Source: Butyrivibrio sp. X503 (GTDB lineage: Bacteria > Bacillota > Clostridia > Lachnospirales > Lachnospiraceae). From it: a stretch of 41,600 nucleotides of DNA. Positions 33,436 to 41,443 of this stretch are shown piece after piece. The DNA lies in assembly GCF_003625475.1 (NCBI RefSeq), contig NZ_RAIQ01000011.1, positions 1 through 41,600 of the forward strand, given 5' to 3'. The notes beneath the pieces are model-generated. The model searched no databases. It saw only the letters and a list, made by a program, of their open reading frames with translations, and was not told the origin of the DNA. Position numbers and translations under genes: made by a program. Each line of letters starts with the position of its first letter. Positions within the stretch are counted from its first letter, which is position 1.

Positions 33436-34663
33436 AGTAGTAGTTACAGGAATGGGCGTTATATCCCCGGTGGGAAATGACATAGATAGTTTTTGGAACA
33501 GTCTTAAAGAGGGAAAATGCGGAATCGATAAGATCAAGAGATTCGATGCTTCAGGTCTCAAGGTTAGTCTTGATGCGGAAGTAAAAGATTTTGAACCGAA
33601 GAAGTATTATGATACGGTTCAGGAAATCAGAAAATCTGATCTTTTCATGCAGTACGCTATGGCTGCATCAAAGCAGGCCGTTGAACAGAGCGGATTGTTA
33701 GAAAGCGATCTTAATAAAGAGCGATTCGGTGTGTATATCGGATCCGGAATCGGCGGAATAAATACAACTATCAGAGAAACAAACAAGCTTAATGAAAAAG
33801 GACCGGAGATGGTATCACCATTCTTTGTTCCCATGATGATCGGAAATATGGCTGCAGGTGCGGTTTCGATAAAGTTTGGTGCAAAAGGCCCTACGCTTCC
33901 TATCGTGACAGCGTGTGCCACTTCCACACATACATTGGGGGAGGCGTATAGAGCAATAAAGCATGGATATGCTGATGCTATCATCGCAGGAGGAAGCGAA
34001 GCTTCAATAAATGAGCTTGCTATGGCTGGATTTATTAACTGCCAGGCGCTAAATCTTTCAGATGATCCCAATTGCGGAAGTCTTCCTTTTGATAAGAGAA
34101 GAGCCGGATTTGTAATGGGAGAAGGAGCAGGAATACTTGTTCTTGAGGAATATGAGCATGCCAAAAAGCGCGGAGCCAAGATGTACGCGGAAGTTGTGGG
34201 ATACGGAAATACAGCGGATGCATATCACATTACAGCGCCTGATCCGGAAGGAGACGGAGCTGTCCGTGCGATTAGAGCTGCTGTTTCGGAAGCGCAGATT
34301 GGCGCAGATGAAGAGATTTACTTCAATGCACACGGAACAGGAACACACCTTAACGATGCAATGGAAACAAAAGCAATAAAAGATGTTTTTGGAAAAAGGG
34401 CATACGATATTCATGTGAGTTCAACAAAATCCATGACAGGACATATGATGGGAGCAACAGGAGCCGTAGAGGCTATCGCTTCTGTTCTTGCTCTTGAAGA
34501 GGGCATTATTCCTCCGACAATAAATTACAAGGAAAAAGACGAAGAGTTGGATCTTGACTATACTCCGAACAAAGCAGTTTCTGCCAATGTTACATGTGCT
34601 ATCAGCACATCTCTTGGTTTTGGTGGACATAACGCTTGTATCGCGTTTAAGAAGGTTAAATAA
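33428..34663 (+). CDS. fabF: 3-Oxoacyl-ACP synthase II
   Basis: 411 residues. The condensing enzyme of chain elongation. Catalytic Cys163 (TACATSTH), His in NAHGTGTHLND and His in STKSMTGHMMGATGAVEA give the Cys-His-His triad. The ATG at 33428 is chosen because GGAGG (33418-33422) lies 5 bases upstream; an ATG at 33416 would include the ribosome site. With fabH absent, it is the only condensing enzyme encoded here; FabF alone normally does not start chains from acetyl-CoA well. Confidence 0.96.
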   Translation: MCRVVVTGMGVISPVGNDIDSFWNSLKEGKCGIDKIKRFDASGLKVSLDAEVKDFEPKKYYDTVQEIRKSDLFMQYAMAASKQAVEQSGLLESDLNKERFGVYIGSGIGGINTTIRETNKLNEKGPEMVSPFFVPMMIGNMAAGAVSIKFGAKGPTLPIVTACATSTHTLGEAYRAIKHGYADAIIAGGSEASINELAMAGFINCQALNLSDDPNCGSLPFDKRRAGFVMGEGAGILVLEEYEHAKKRGAKMYAEVVGYGNTADAYHITAPDPEGDGAVRAIRAAVSEAQIGADEEIYFNAHGTGTHLNDAMETKAIKDVFGKRAYDIHVSSTKSMTGHMMGATGAVEAIASVLALEEGIIPPTINYKEKDEELDLDYTPNKAVSANVTCAISTSLGFGGHNACIAFKKVK

Positions 34664-34675
34664 GAGAGGGCCGAT

Positions 34676-35104
34676 ATGAATTCATTACAGGATTATAAAG
34701 AGCTTTTTTCACAATTAAATCTTACGGAATTGTCGGTTGAAGAGGGCGATTTTAAGCTCTTTTTAAAGAAAGAGGCACCGGCGGTTTCGATGAGTGTTCC
34801 GGTTGCGTCTACCAAGCAGGACGAGCCTGCTTTGACAGAGAAAAAAGAAAGCGGCGATGCGCAGGAAACAGTTGAAGGAACTCCGGTAAAAGCACCGCTT
34901 CTTGGAATCTTTTATGCTGCAGTCGGAGACAGACCTGCGCTTAAAGTTGGTGACAGTGTGAAAAGCGGAGATGTTCTTTGCACTATCGAAGCAATGAAGA
35001 TGATGAACGAAGTAAAAGCACCTGCTGACGGAGTTATAAAAGCTGTTTGTGTTACAGAAGGGACACTTGTTGAATACAGCCAGACGCTTTTTGTTATTGG
35101 ATAA
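34676..35104 (+). CDS. accB: Biotin carboxyl carrier protein of acetyl-CoA carboxylase
   Basis: 142 residues. N-terminal dimer part, an Ala/Glu-rich linker (about 40-70) and a C-terminal biotinyl domain with the biotin site Lys108 in IEAMKMMNEV. Biotin is carboxylated by AccC and the carboxyl passed to acetyl-CoA by AccAD. 12 bp after fabF, in the usual clostridial order. Confidence 0.96.
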   Translation: MNSLQDYKELFSQLNLTELSVEEGDFKLFLKKEAPAVSMSVPVASTKQDEPALTEKKESGDAQETVEGTPVKAPLLGIFYAAVGDRPALKVGDSVKSGDVLCTIEAMKMMNEVKAPADGVIKAVCVTEGTLVEYSQTLFVIG

Positions 35105-35115
35105 AAGAGGTTTTT

Positions 35116-35556
35116 ATGAACAGAGAAGAACTAAAGAATATACTTCCGCACAGAGAGCCAATGCTTCTTGTGGATGAGGCATATTTGAACGAAGATGGTA
35201 CTGCCACGGGATATTATCAGGTTCGAGGAGATGAGTTTTTTTTACAGGGCCATTTTCCGGGAAATCCTATTGTTCCCGGAGTTATTCAGTGTGAAATGAT
35301 GGCACAGTCTGCATGTATTATGTTCGAAGAAATGATGAACAAAAAAGGCTGTATCCCCGTTTACACGGGGCTTGACAAAGTGAGATTCCGTAATATGGTC
35401 AAGCCCGGAGACAGGGTAAGGATAGATACTAAGCTTATCAGGTCTTTTCATCCTATGTATGTGCTTCATGGTGAGCTTACGGTTGATGGTAAGAAGTGCA
35501 TGAGCGGTGATTTCTCTTTTGCGATCACAGGCGAAGGTGACAGTAAGGAGGCATAA
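35116..35556 (+). CDS. fabZ: 3-Hydroxyacyl-ACP dehydratase
   Basis: 146 residues, hot-dog fold. It removes water from 3-hydroxyacyl-ACP. Catalytic His46 is in GHFPGNPIVPG and the acidic partner Glu60 in IQCEMMAQ; both are intact. No FabA/FabM is seen, so how unsaturated chains arise is not settled here. One base separates its stop from the accC start. Confidence 0.96.
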   Translation: MNREELKNILPHREPMLLVDEAYLNEDGTATGYYQVRGDEFFLQGHFPGNPIVPGVIQCEMMAQSACIMFEEMMNKKGCIPVYTGLDKVRFRNMVKPGDRVRIDTKLIRSFHPMYVLHGELTVDGKKCMSGDFSFAITGEGDSKEA

Positions 35557-35557
35557 T

Positions 35558-36886
35558 ATGTTTTCTAAAATTCTTATTGCAAATCGTAGTGAAGTAGCGG
35601 TTCGAGTTATAAGAGCCTGCAAAGAAATGGGTATTGAGACAGTAGCGATATATTCCGATGCGGATGCAGATGCGCTCCACGTCGAGATGGCAGATGAAAG
35701 CTATTGCATAGGCGGTCCGCTTGTAAAAGACAGCTATCTTAATATGGATGTGATAATAACTCTGGCACAGGCGGTCGGTGCAGAAGCAATTCATCCGGGT
35801 TATGGAATGCTTTCAGAGAACCCGGAATTTGCAAGAAGGTGTGAGGAAAAAAATATTACTCTCATTAGCCCTGGTGCAGAAGTTATGGAGAAGATGGGAC
35901 AAAAAGAGGTTGCAAGAGAAGTTGCAAAATATGCTGGGGTCCCGATTACGCCCGGAAGCGATATTTTGAAGAATGACAAAGACGCGATCAAATGGGCCAA
36001 GAAAATAGGTTATCCCGTTATCCTGAAGGCAAGAGCGGGCGGCGGCGGAAAAGGAATTCGCGTGGTAAGAGAAGAAAACGAGTTGGTTTCTGCGCTTGAG
36101 CAGGTTAAGAAAGAGGCCAAAAACTCTTTTGCTGACGATGCAGTTTTTATGGAAAAATATCTTGAAAACGTTAAGCATGTGGAAGTTCAGATTCTTGCCG
36201 ATAAGAGTGGAAAAGTAGTTATTCTTGGCGACAGGGATTGCTCAGTGCAGAGAAAAAATCAGAAGCTTATAGAAGAGTGTCCGGCACCTGTTTTGTCGGA
36301 AGAACTTAGACAGTCAATGTATGAATCAGCGAAAGCGCTTGCTAAAGCTGTAGGATACGTTACGGTAGGAACAGTAGAGTTTCTCGTAAAAGATAACGCG
36401 TATTATTTTATGGAAATGAACACAAGGCTCCAAGTTGAGCATTCGGTCACTGAAATGGTATGCGGTATAGATATTGTGGAATGGCAGATCCGAACAGCAG
36501 CCGGAATAGAAATTCCTTTTGATCAAAAAGATATTGCTCACAAGAAGCATGCAATAGAGTGCAGAATATGCGCTGAAAACTCCAAGGATTTCACTCCGGC
36601 TACCGGAAAAGTTGAGCTTTTGCACATACCGGGCGGTGTAGATGTAAGATTTGATTCTGCTCTTTATCAGAATTATGAAGTGACACCATTTTATGATTCA
36701 ATGCTTGGTAAGCTAATTGTATGCGCGGATACCAGAGACGGTGCAATCAGAAAGATGAAGAGCGCACTTTCTGAATTTGTTCTTGTAGGCGTCGAAAATA
36801 ACCGCGAGATGCATATGAAATTTATGGAGAACGGCAAATTTGTTGTTGGAAATTATGACACGGGTATATGCCAAAAGGTTTTATAA
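35558..36886 (+). CDS. accC: Biotin carboxylase subunit of acetyl-CoA carboxylase
   Basis: 442 residues, about the usual length. ATP-grasp enzyme. FSKILIANRSEVAVRVIRACKEMGI, the Gly-rich ATP loop KARAGGGGKGIRVV, RDCSVQRKNQKLIEECPAP and EMNTRLQVEHSVTEM are present. It carboxylates biotin on AccB using bicarbonate and ATP. The ATG at 35558 has AAGGAGG 6 bases upstream; a longer frame from 35507 lies within fabZ. Confidence 0.97.
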   Translation: MFSKILIANRSEVAVRVIRACKEMGIETVAIYSDADADALHVEMADESYCIGGPLVKDSYLNMDVIITLAQAVGAEAIHPGYGMLSENPEFARRCEEKNITLISPGAEVMEKMGQKEVAREVAKYAGVPITPGSDILKNDKDAIKWAKKIGYPVILKARAGGGGKGIRVVREENELVSALEQVKKEAKNSFADDAVFMEKYLENVKHVEVQILADKSGKVVILGDRDCSVQRKNQKLIEECPAPVLSEELRQSMYESAKALAKAVGYVTVGTVEFLVKDNAYYFMEMNTRLQVEHSVTEMVCGIDIVEWQIRTAAGIEIPFDQKDIAHKKHAIECRICAENSKDFTPATGKVELLHIPGGVDVRFDSALYQNYEVTPFYDSMLGKLIVCADTRDGAIRKMKSALSEFVLVGVENNREMHMKFMENGKFVVGNYDTGICQKVL

Positions 36887-36889
36887 ATA

Positions 36890-37723
36890 ATGGAACTAAG
36901 AAGTCTTTTTTTAAAAGCGAATAATGAGCTGGAATACAGTGGAAACAGGATTCGAAGTCGAAAAGTAACCTGTAAGAAATGCCAGAAAGATGTTTCTGTA
37001 GCAAAGATAAGAAAAAATAATTTTGTTTGTCCCAATTGCGGCCACTATTTTACGGTTAGGGCAAGACGAAGAATACTCATGCTTACGGATAAAAGAAGCT
37101 TTGTAGAGCTTAATAGGGAATATGAATCCAAAAATATCTTGGGTTTTCCGGAATATGACAGCAAACTTCAAGCAGCCAAGGAAAAGAGCAGGGAATTTGA
37201 AGGCGTAATTTGCGGAGAAGCGACGATTGGCGGGCACAGGAGCTGTATTTTCGCTATGGATGGAAATTTTATGATGGGTTCAATGGGCGCCGTTGTAGGG
37301 GAAAAGATAACAAGTCTTTTTGAGTATGCAACGGAAAAATCATTGCCGGTTGTGGGCATTACGGTTTCCGGAGGTGCCAGAATGCAGGAAGGCATGATTT
37401 CCCTTATGCAAATGTCCAAAGTATCGGCGGCTGTTAAGCGCCACAGCAATAAGGGGAATCTATACATAGCTCTTTTGACAAATCCTACTACCGGAGGGGT
37501 TGATGCGAGTTTTGCTATGCTTGGCGATATAACATTGGCTGAGCCCGACGCAAGAATAGGATTTGCCGGACCTCGCGTTATAGAAAAGACGCTTAATCGT
37601 GCTCTTCCAAAGGGATTTCAGAAGGCGGAGAGTGTGCTGGAATGCGGATTCTTAGATGCTATTGTTCCCAGAGATCAGCAAAAGAGCTATCTTGAAAAGC
37701 TTCTCAGAATGCACAACTGCTAA
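36890..37723 (+). CDS. accD: Acetyl-CoA carboxylase carboxyltransferase beta subunit
   Basis: 277 residues. The N-terminal zinc ribbon is CKKC (28-31) and CPNC (47-50), followed by the crotonase-like domain with FAMDGNFMMGSMGAVVGEK, TVSGGARMQEGM and AEPDARIGFAGPRVIE. With AccA it transfers the carboxyl group to acetyl-CoA, making malonyl-CoA. 3 bp after accC. Confidence 0.96.
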   Translation: MELRSLFLKANNELEYSGNRIRSRKVTCKKCQKDVSVAKIRKNNFVCPNCGHYFTVRARRRILMLTDKRSFVELNREYESKNILGFPEYDSKLQAAKEKSREFEGVICGEATIGGHRSCIFAMDGNFMMGSMGAVVGEKITSLFEYATEKSLPVVGITVSGGARMQEGMISLMQMSKVSAAVKRHSNKGNLYIALLTNPTTGGVDASFAMLGDITLAEPDARIGFAGPRVIEKTLNRALPKGFQKAESVLECGFLDAIVPRDQQKSYLEKLLRMHNC

Positions 37724-37744
37724 TCATAAACCAAGAGGATTATT

Positions 37745-38500
37745 ATGAAAGATTACGATATAGTGCTGGGAGCCAGAGGCGAAGACAGACTCACGGCAGT
37801 AGATTACATAAACGGTACAATAAAAGAATTTACGGAATTTCACGGCGACAGGTATTTCGGAGATGATGGCGCAGTAATAGCCGGAATCGGAATGCTTAAG
37901 GATATGCCTGTTACGGTTATAGGTATCGAAAAGGGTAAAAATACAGAGGACAGAATTGCTCATAATTTTGGAAGCGCTCACCCTGAAGGATATAGGAAAG
38001 CGTTAAGACTAATGAAGCAAGCCGAGAAATTTCACAGACCTGTAATATGCTTTGTAGACACAGCCGGCGCTTTTTGCGGAGTTGACGCCGAGGAGCGTGG
38101 ACAAGGACGAGCCATTGCAGAAAATTTGTACGAAATGTCGGATTTAAAAACGCCTATTTTGTCTGTTGTAATAGGCGAAGGTGGAAGCGGCGGAGCGCTT
38201 GCGCTTAGTCATTCCGATAGAATATGGATGCTTGAAGATGCCTATTTTAGCGTGGTTTCTCCTGAGAGCTGCGCTAATATTTTGTGGAAAAGTACAGAAA
38301 AAGCAGACGTGGTTGCAGATGCACTTTTTCTTACATCTGAAAAGCTATACAAGCTAGGACTGATCGACAAAATATGCAAAAAAGATGATGTTGCAGGGCT
38401 TGCCGAAGATATTTATTCGGAATTAAAAAGGCTCTGTGAAGAAGATGAAGATACGCTTATTGATGAAAGATATCAGAAATTCAGAAATATCGGATACTAG
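37745..38500 (+). CDS. accA: Acetyl-CoA carboxylase carboxyltransferase alpha subunit
   Basis: 251 residues, a short form compared with about 315 in E. coli; it lacks most of the N-terminal extension, as is common in Firmicutes. FHGDRYFGDDGAVIAGIG, CFVDTAGAFCGVDAEERGQG and GEGGSGGALALSHSD are diagnostic. It completes the four-subunit carboxylase. The next gene follows after 8 bp. Confidence 0.96.
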   Translation: MKDYDIVLGARGEDRLTAVDYINGTIKEFTEFHGDRYFGDDGAVIAGIGMLKDMPVTVIGIEKGKNTEDRIAHNFGSAHPEGYRKALRLMKQAEKFHRPVICFVDTAGAFCGVDAEERGQGRAIAENLYEMSDLKTPILSVVIGEGGSGGALALSHSDRIWMLEDAYFSVVSPESCANILWKSTEKADVVADALFLTSEKLYKLGLIDKICKKDDVAGLAEDIYSELKRLCEEDEDTLIDERYQKFRNIGY

Positions 38501-38508
38501 GTGGAAAG

Positions 38509-40161
38509 ATGGCTCGAATATACCAGGATTATTATAAAGAAATAAAAAGCGACAACGGAAGTATTGTTGATATAGCTATAAAATATGATGATACTTTTAA
38601 TTTCGCATATGATGTAGTTGACAGATTTGCAAAAGAAGAACCGAATAAACTTGCACTTGTTCACAGAAGCGCTGAAGGAGAAGATAGACGTTTTACATTC
38701 GGAGAGATTAAGGAATTGTCTGATAAGGCGGCAAATATGCTTAAGGAGCTCGGAGTAAAACGCGGTGATTCGGTTATGCTTCTATTAAAAAGAAGATTTG
38801 AATACTGGATCAGTATAATTGCTATTCATAAACTTGGGGCAGTTGCGATACCGACCTCTCACATGGTCTCGGCAGAAGATATAAGGCAAAGAGTAACGCT
38901 TGCTGGTGCTAAAGTGGTTATTTGCGTGAATTCGGATCAGATCTGTTCTAAAGTTGATGAGGCGCTTGATGGAATCAACTCCATACAACTTGTGGTTGGC
39001 GATAAATATAAAGACAAGATGTCTTTTGACGAACTAATGGATGAAGCTTCGGATAAGTTTGAAAGAGTAGCAACTCATGTTGATGATGATATGCTTTATT
39101 ATTTCACATCAGGCACAAGTGGTGAGCCCAAGGCGGTTATACATGATTTTTCATATCCTATTGCACATATTTTTACAGCAAAAAATTGGCATGGTGTTGA
39201 GGAAGACGGGCTTCATCTTACCGTAGCAGATTCGGGATGGGCCAAATCTGCTTGGGGGAAGTTGTACGGACAGTGGTTTATGGGCGCTGCGATAATGGTT
39301 TATGATTATGAGCAGTTCTATGCCGGAGATATGTTAAGGCTTCTGGAAAGAGAAAAAATACGAACTTTTTGCGCTCCTCCTACGATATATAAGTATTTTG
39401 TTTTGGAGGATTTTAGCAAATATAATTTAAATAACTTGCGTTATGTTACAACTGCAGGTGAGCCCATGCCCAAGGAAATAGCCAAAAAATTTACCGAACT
39501 CACAGGACTTACGATCAGAGAGGGATTTGGCCAGACTGAGACGGCTCTTCAGATATGTACACAAGTAGGATCCGAACAAATAATGGGTACCATCGGATGT
39601 GCATCACCTCTTTATGACATAAAATTGGTCGATGAAGATAATAATCCTGTTCCTGTCGGAGAAGAGGGAGAGATAGTTATCGTTCCCAAAGATGATAAAA
39701 GACCAATAGGTATTTTCAAAGGATACCTTGGTGACAAAGAGCTATACAAAGAAATCTGGAATGGTGGAATTTATCATACCAAGGATAAAGCAATAATTGA
39801 CGACACCGGACATTTTTATTTTATCGGAAGAAATGACGATGTTATAAAATCCAGCGGATATAGAATCGGGCCTTCTGAGGTTGAGGATATATTGATGCGC
39901 CATCCGGCGGTGTTTGAATGTGCGGTTACAGCGTATCCTTCTAAGAACAGAGGAGCTGTCGTAAAGGCAAGTATCATATTAAATAAAGAATATTCTGATG
40001 ATGGAAAGCTCAGCAAAGACATACAGGAATTTGTAAAAAACAGAGTGGCTATATACAAATATCCCAGAATTATCAAGTTTGTAGATGAGCTTCCAAGGAC
40101 GTCTACAGGAAAGATCAGTAGAGCAAAGATCAGACAGGCAGATTATCAAAATAATAGATGA
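38509..40161 (+). CDS. Acyl-CoA synthetase (AMP-forming), medium-chain/acetyl type
   Basis: 550 residues, ANL superfamily. The P-loop is YFTSGTSGEPKAVIHD, then VADSGWAKSAWGKLYGQW, TTAGEPMP, REGFGQTETALQI and the C-terminal catalytic lysine in RTSTGKISRAKIRQ. The pattern fits the group containing medium-chain acyl-CoA synthetases and acetyl-CoA synthetases. It should activate a free carboxylic acid to its CoA thioester. It lies 8 bp after accA, so it is probably part of the same operon. It could feed short or medium acyl-CoA primers or recycle fatty acids; this is inference. Confidence 0.9.
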   Translation: MARIYQDYYKEIKSDNGSIVDIAIKYDDTFNFAYDVVDRFAKEEPNKLALVHRSAEGEDRRFTFGEIKELSDKAANMLKELGVKRGDSVMLLLKRRFEYWISIIAIHKLGAVAIPTSHMVSAEDIRQRVTLAGAKVVICVNSDQICSKVDEALDGINSIQLVVGDKYKDKMSFDELMDEASDKFERVATHVDDDMLYYFTSGTSGEPKAVIHDFSYPIAHIFTAKNWHGVEEDGLHLTVADSGWAKSAWGKLYGQWFMGAAIMVYDYEQFYAGDMLRLLEREKIRTFCAPPTIYKYFVLEDFSKYNLNNLRYVTTAGEPMPKEIAKKFTELTGLTIREGFGQTETALQICTQVGSEQIMGTIGCASPLYDIKLVDEDNNPVPVGEEGEIVIVPKDDKRPIGIFKGYLGDKELYKEIWNGGIYHTKDKAIIDDTGHFYFIGRNDDVIKSSGYRIGPSEVEDILMRHPAVFECAVTAYPSKNRGAVVKASIILNKEYSDDGKLSKDIQEFVKNRVAIYKYPRIIKFVDELPRTSTGKISRAKIRQADYQNNR

Positions 40162-40175
40162 TGCTGTAAAAAACG

Positions 40176-40204
40176 TTTACTTATGTGTTATTATTAAGTA
40201 TATA
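40176..40204 (+). promoter_or_regulatory. Candidate promoter for the CheY-like gene
   Basis: TTTACT (40176-40181), a 17-bp spacer and TATATA (40199-40204), about 45 bp before the start. It suggests that the receiver gene can be transcribed apart from the fatty-acid operon. Confidence 0.45.
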
Positions 40205-40247
40205 GAACTTTATTGCGATAAGTGTTTGCATCATATAAGGAGACGTT

Positions 40248-40613
40248 ATGCGAAAAAAAGTGCTGATTGCTGATGATACTACGTTGATGAGAGAAATGCT
40301 TAGGTCTGCGCTAGATCCCGAAGAATTTCAGATTGTGGGTGAGGCGGTTACGGGAGAGCAGGCGGTAGAGTTATATAAGGAAAAGAAACCGGATCTAATG
40401 ATCTTGGATATAAATATGCCCAAGATGAATGGAATAGACGCGCTTACTGCCGTTATGAAAATTGATTCAAAGGCAAAAGTTCTTATGTGCTCTGATCAGA
40501 AGTATGAGAATATGATCGTAATGGCAATAAAAAAAGGTGCTAAAGATTTTATAGTAAAGCCTTTTACGAAATCAGACGTATTACAGGCAGTTAAGAAAGC
40601 TTTTGAAGAATGA
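40248..40613 (+). CDS. Single-domain CheY-like response regulator
   Basis: 121 residues, receiver domain only. Asp9/Asp10, phospho-acceptor Asp54 (MILDINMPKMNG), CSDQ in place of the usual Thr/Ser strand end, and FIVKPF (Lys) are seen. No DNA-binding domain, so it signals through protein contacts, for example to a flagellar motor or phosphorelay. AAGGAG precedes the ATG. No kinase or chemotaxis gene is adjacent. Confidence 0.92.
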   Translation: MRKKVLIADDTTLMREMLRSALDPEEFQIVGEAVTGEQAVELYKEKKPDLMILDINMPKMNGIDALTAVMKIDSKAKVLMCSDQKYENMIVMAIKKGAKDFIVKPFTKSDVLQAVKKAFEE

Positions 40614-40626
40614 TGGTGTATTCATG

Positions 40627-40655
40627 GCGAGATAGCTTAGCTGTCTCGCTTTTTT
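40627..40655 (+). terminator. Terminator after the CheY-like gene
   Basis: GCGAGATAGC (40627-40636) pairs with GCTGTCTCGC (40640-40649), one G-U pair, followed by six T. Confidence 0.9.
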
Positions 40656-40725
40656 GCTGGACATGAGTTTGTCATAATGTTAGAATACATGCATACGCCG
40701 AATGGCATAGTGAGGAGAATGAAAA

Positions 40726-41130
40726 ATGCTAAAACAAATTTCAATATACGCGGAGAATAAAAAGGGATGCCTTCAGAATATTACAGGAATCCTGTGTGAC
40801 AGTGGGGTGAATATTCTTGGCTCGGTTACCAATGATTCTGCAGAGTATGGAATTATAAGGATGGTCGTTTCAGATCCTGAAAAGAGCCTGGAGGTTCTCA
40901 GTGAAGCCGGATATATTTGTAAAACGACTCCCGTGCTTGCGGTTGAGTGTCCCGATGAAGTCGGATCTTTAGACAAGATTCTTAAAACCCTATATTCCAG
41001 CAATATAAACGTTAATTATACATATCTTTCATTTAACAGAGAATCCGGACTTCCCATTATGGTTATCCACACTGATGACACCAAGCAGGTTGAAAATATA
41101 CTTATAAACAAGGGATATAATTGTATTTAA
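40726..41130 (+). CDS. Tandem ACT-domain protein
   Basis: 134 residues made of two ACT domains (about 1-68 and 69-134): KQISIYAENKKGCLQNITGILCDSGVNILG, then AVECPDEVGSLDKILKTLYSSNINVNYTYLSF. ACT domains bind amino acids or other small ligands. Stand-alone double-ACT proteins of this kind are common in clostridia and thought to be regulatory. A single gene between two terminators, with GAGGAG upstream. Confidence 0.88.
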   Translation: MLKQISIYAENKKGCLQNITGILCDSGVNILGSVTNDSAEYGIIRMVVSDPEKSLEVLSEAGYICKTTPVLAVECPDEVGSLDKILKTLYSSNINVNYTYLSFNRESGLPIMVIHTDDTKQVENILINKGYNCI

Positions 41131-41146
41131 TAACGACGGATATTTT

Positions 41147-41174
41147 AAACACAGGCAAATGCCTGTGTTTTTTT
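41147..41174 (+). terminator. Terminator after the ACT protein gene
   Basis: AAACACAGGCA (41147-41157) pairs perfectly with TGCCTGTGTTT (41160-41170), followed by more T. Confidence 0.92.
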
Positions 41175-41443
41175 ATGCGGTTTTTTCTATTAACGCCGCC
41201 TTGTCAGATTGACGTAAAAGAATGTGCATTATGTATAAAAGTATCAATAATCCCGAGCGCAATTCTAAAGCGTTAAAGTATTAACATACATTCTGCACAA
41301 AAAAATTAGCACAAAATTATCTTTTATCGTCAAGAAGTAAAAAAAGTACTTGATGAGGTAAAAGATTTACCTTCAATCATATTTTTTTATCATATATACT
41401 AGATTATGCCGTGAGGTTTAGAAAACAAAAAGAAGGCAGCAAC
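41175..41443. other. Intergenic region before the lipoprotein gene
   Basis: No gene is seen. It contains the dyad GTTAAAGTATTAAC (41272-41285) and the dyad/-10 pair described at 41357-41400. It probably holds the regulated promoter of the carbohydrate uptake operon. Confidence 0.5.
41357..41400 (+). promoter_or_regulatory. Inverted repeat and candidate promoter ahead of the lipoprotein/ABC operon
   Basis: GGTAAAAGATTTACC (41357-41371) is a perfect 6-bp dyad with a 3-base centre. It ends just upstream of a candidate -10 TATACT (41395-41400); the -35 region is poor. A weak -35 with an upstream dyad fits an activator-dependent promoter, possibly for the YesN-like regulator of this locus. Placement is by eye. 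Confidence 0.4.
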
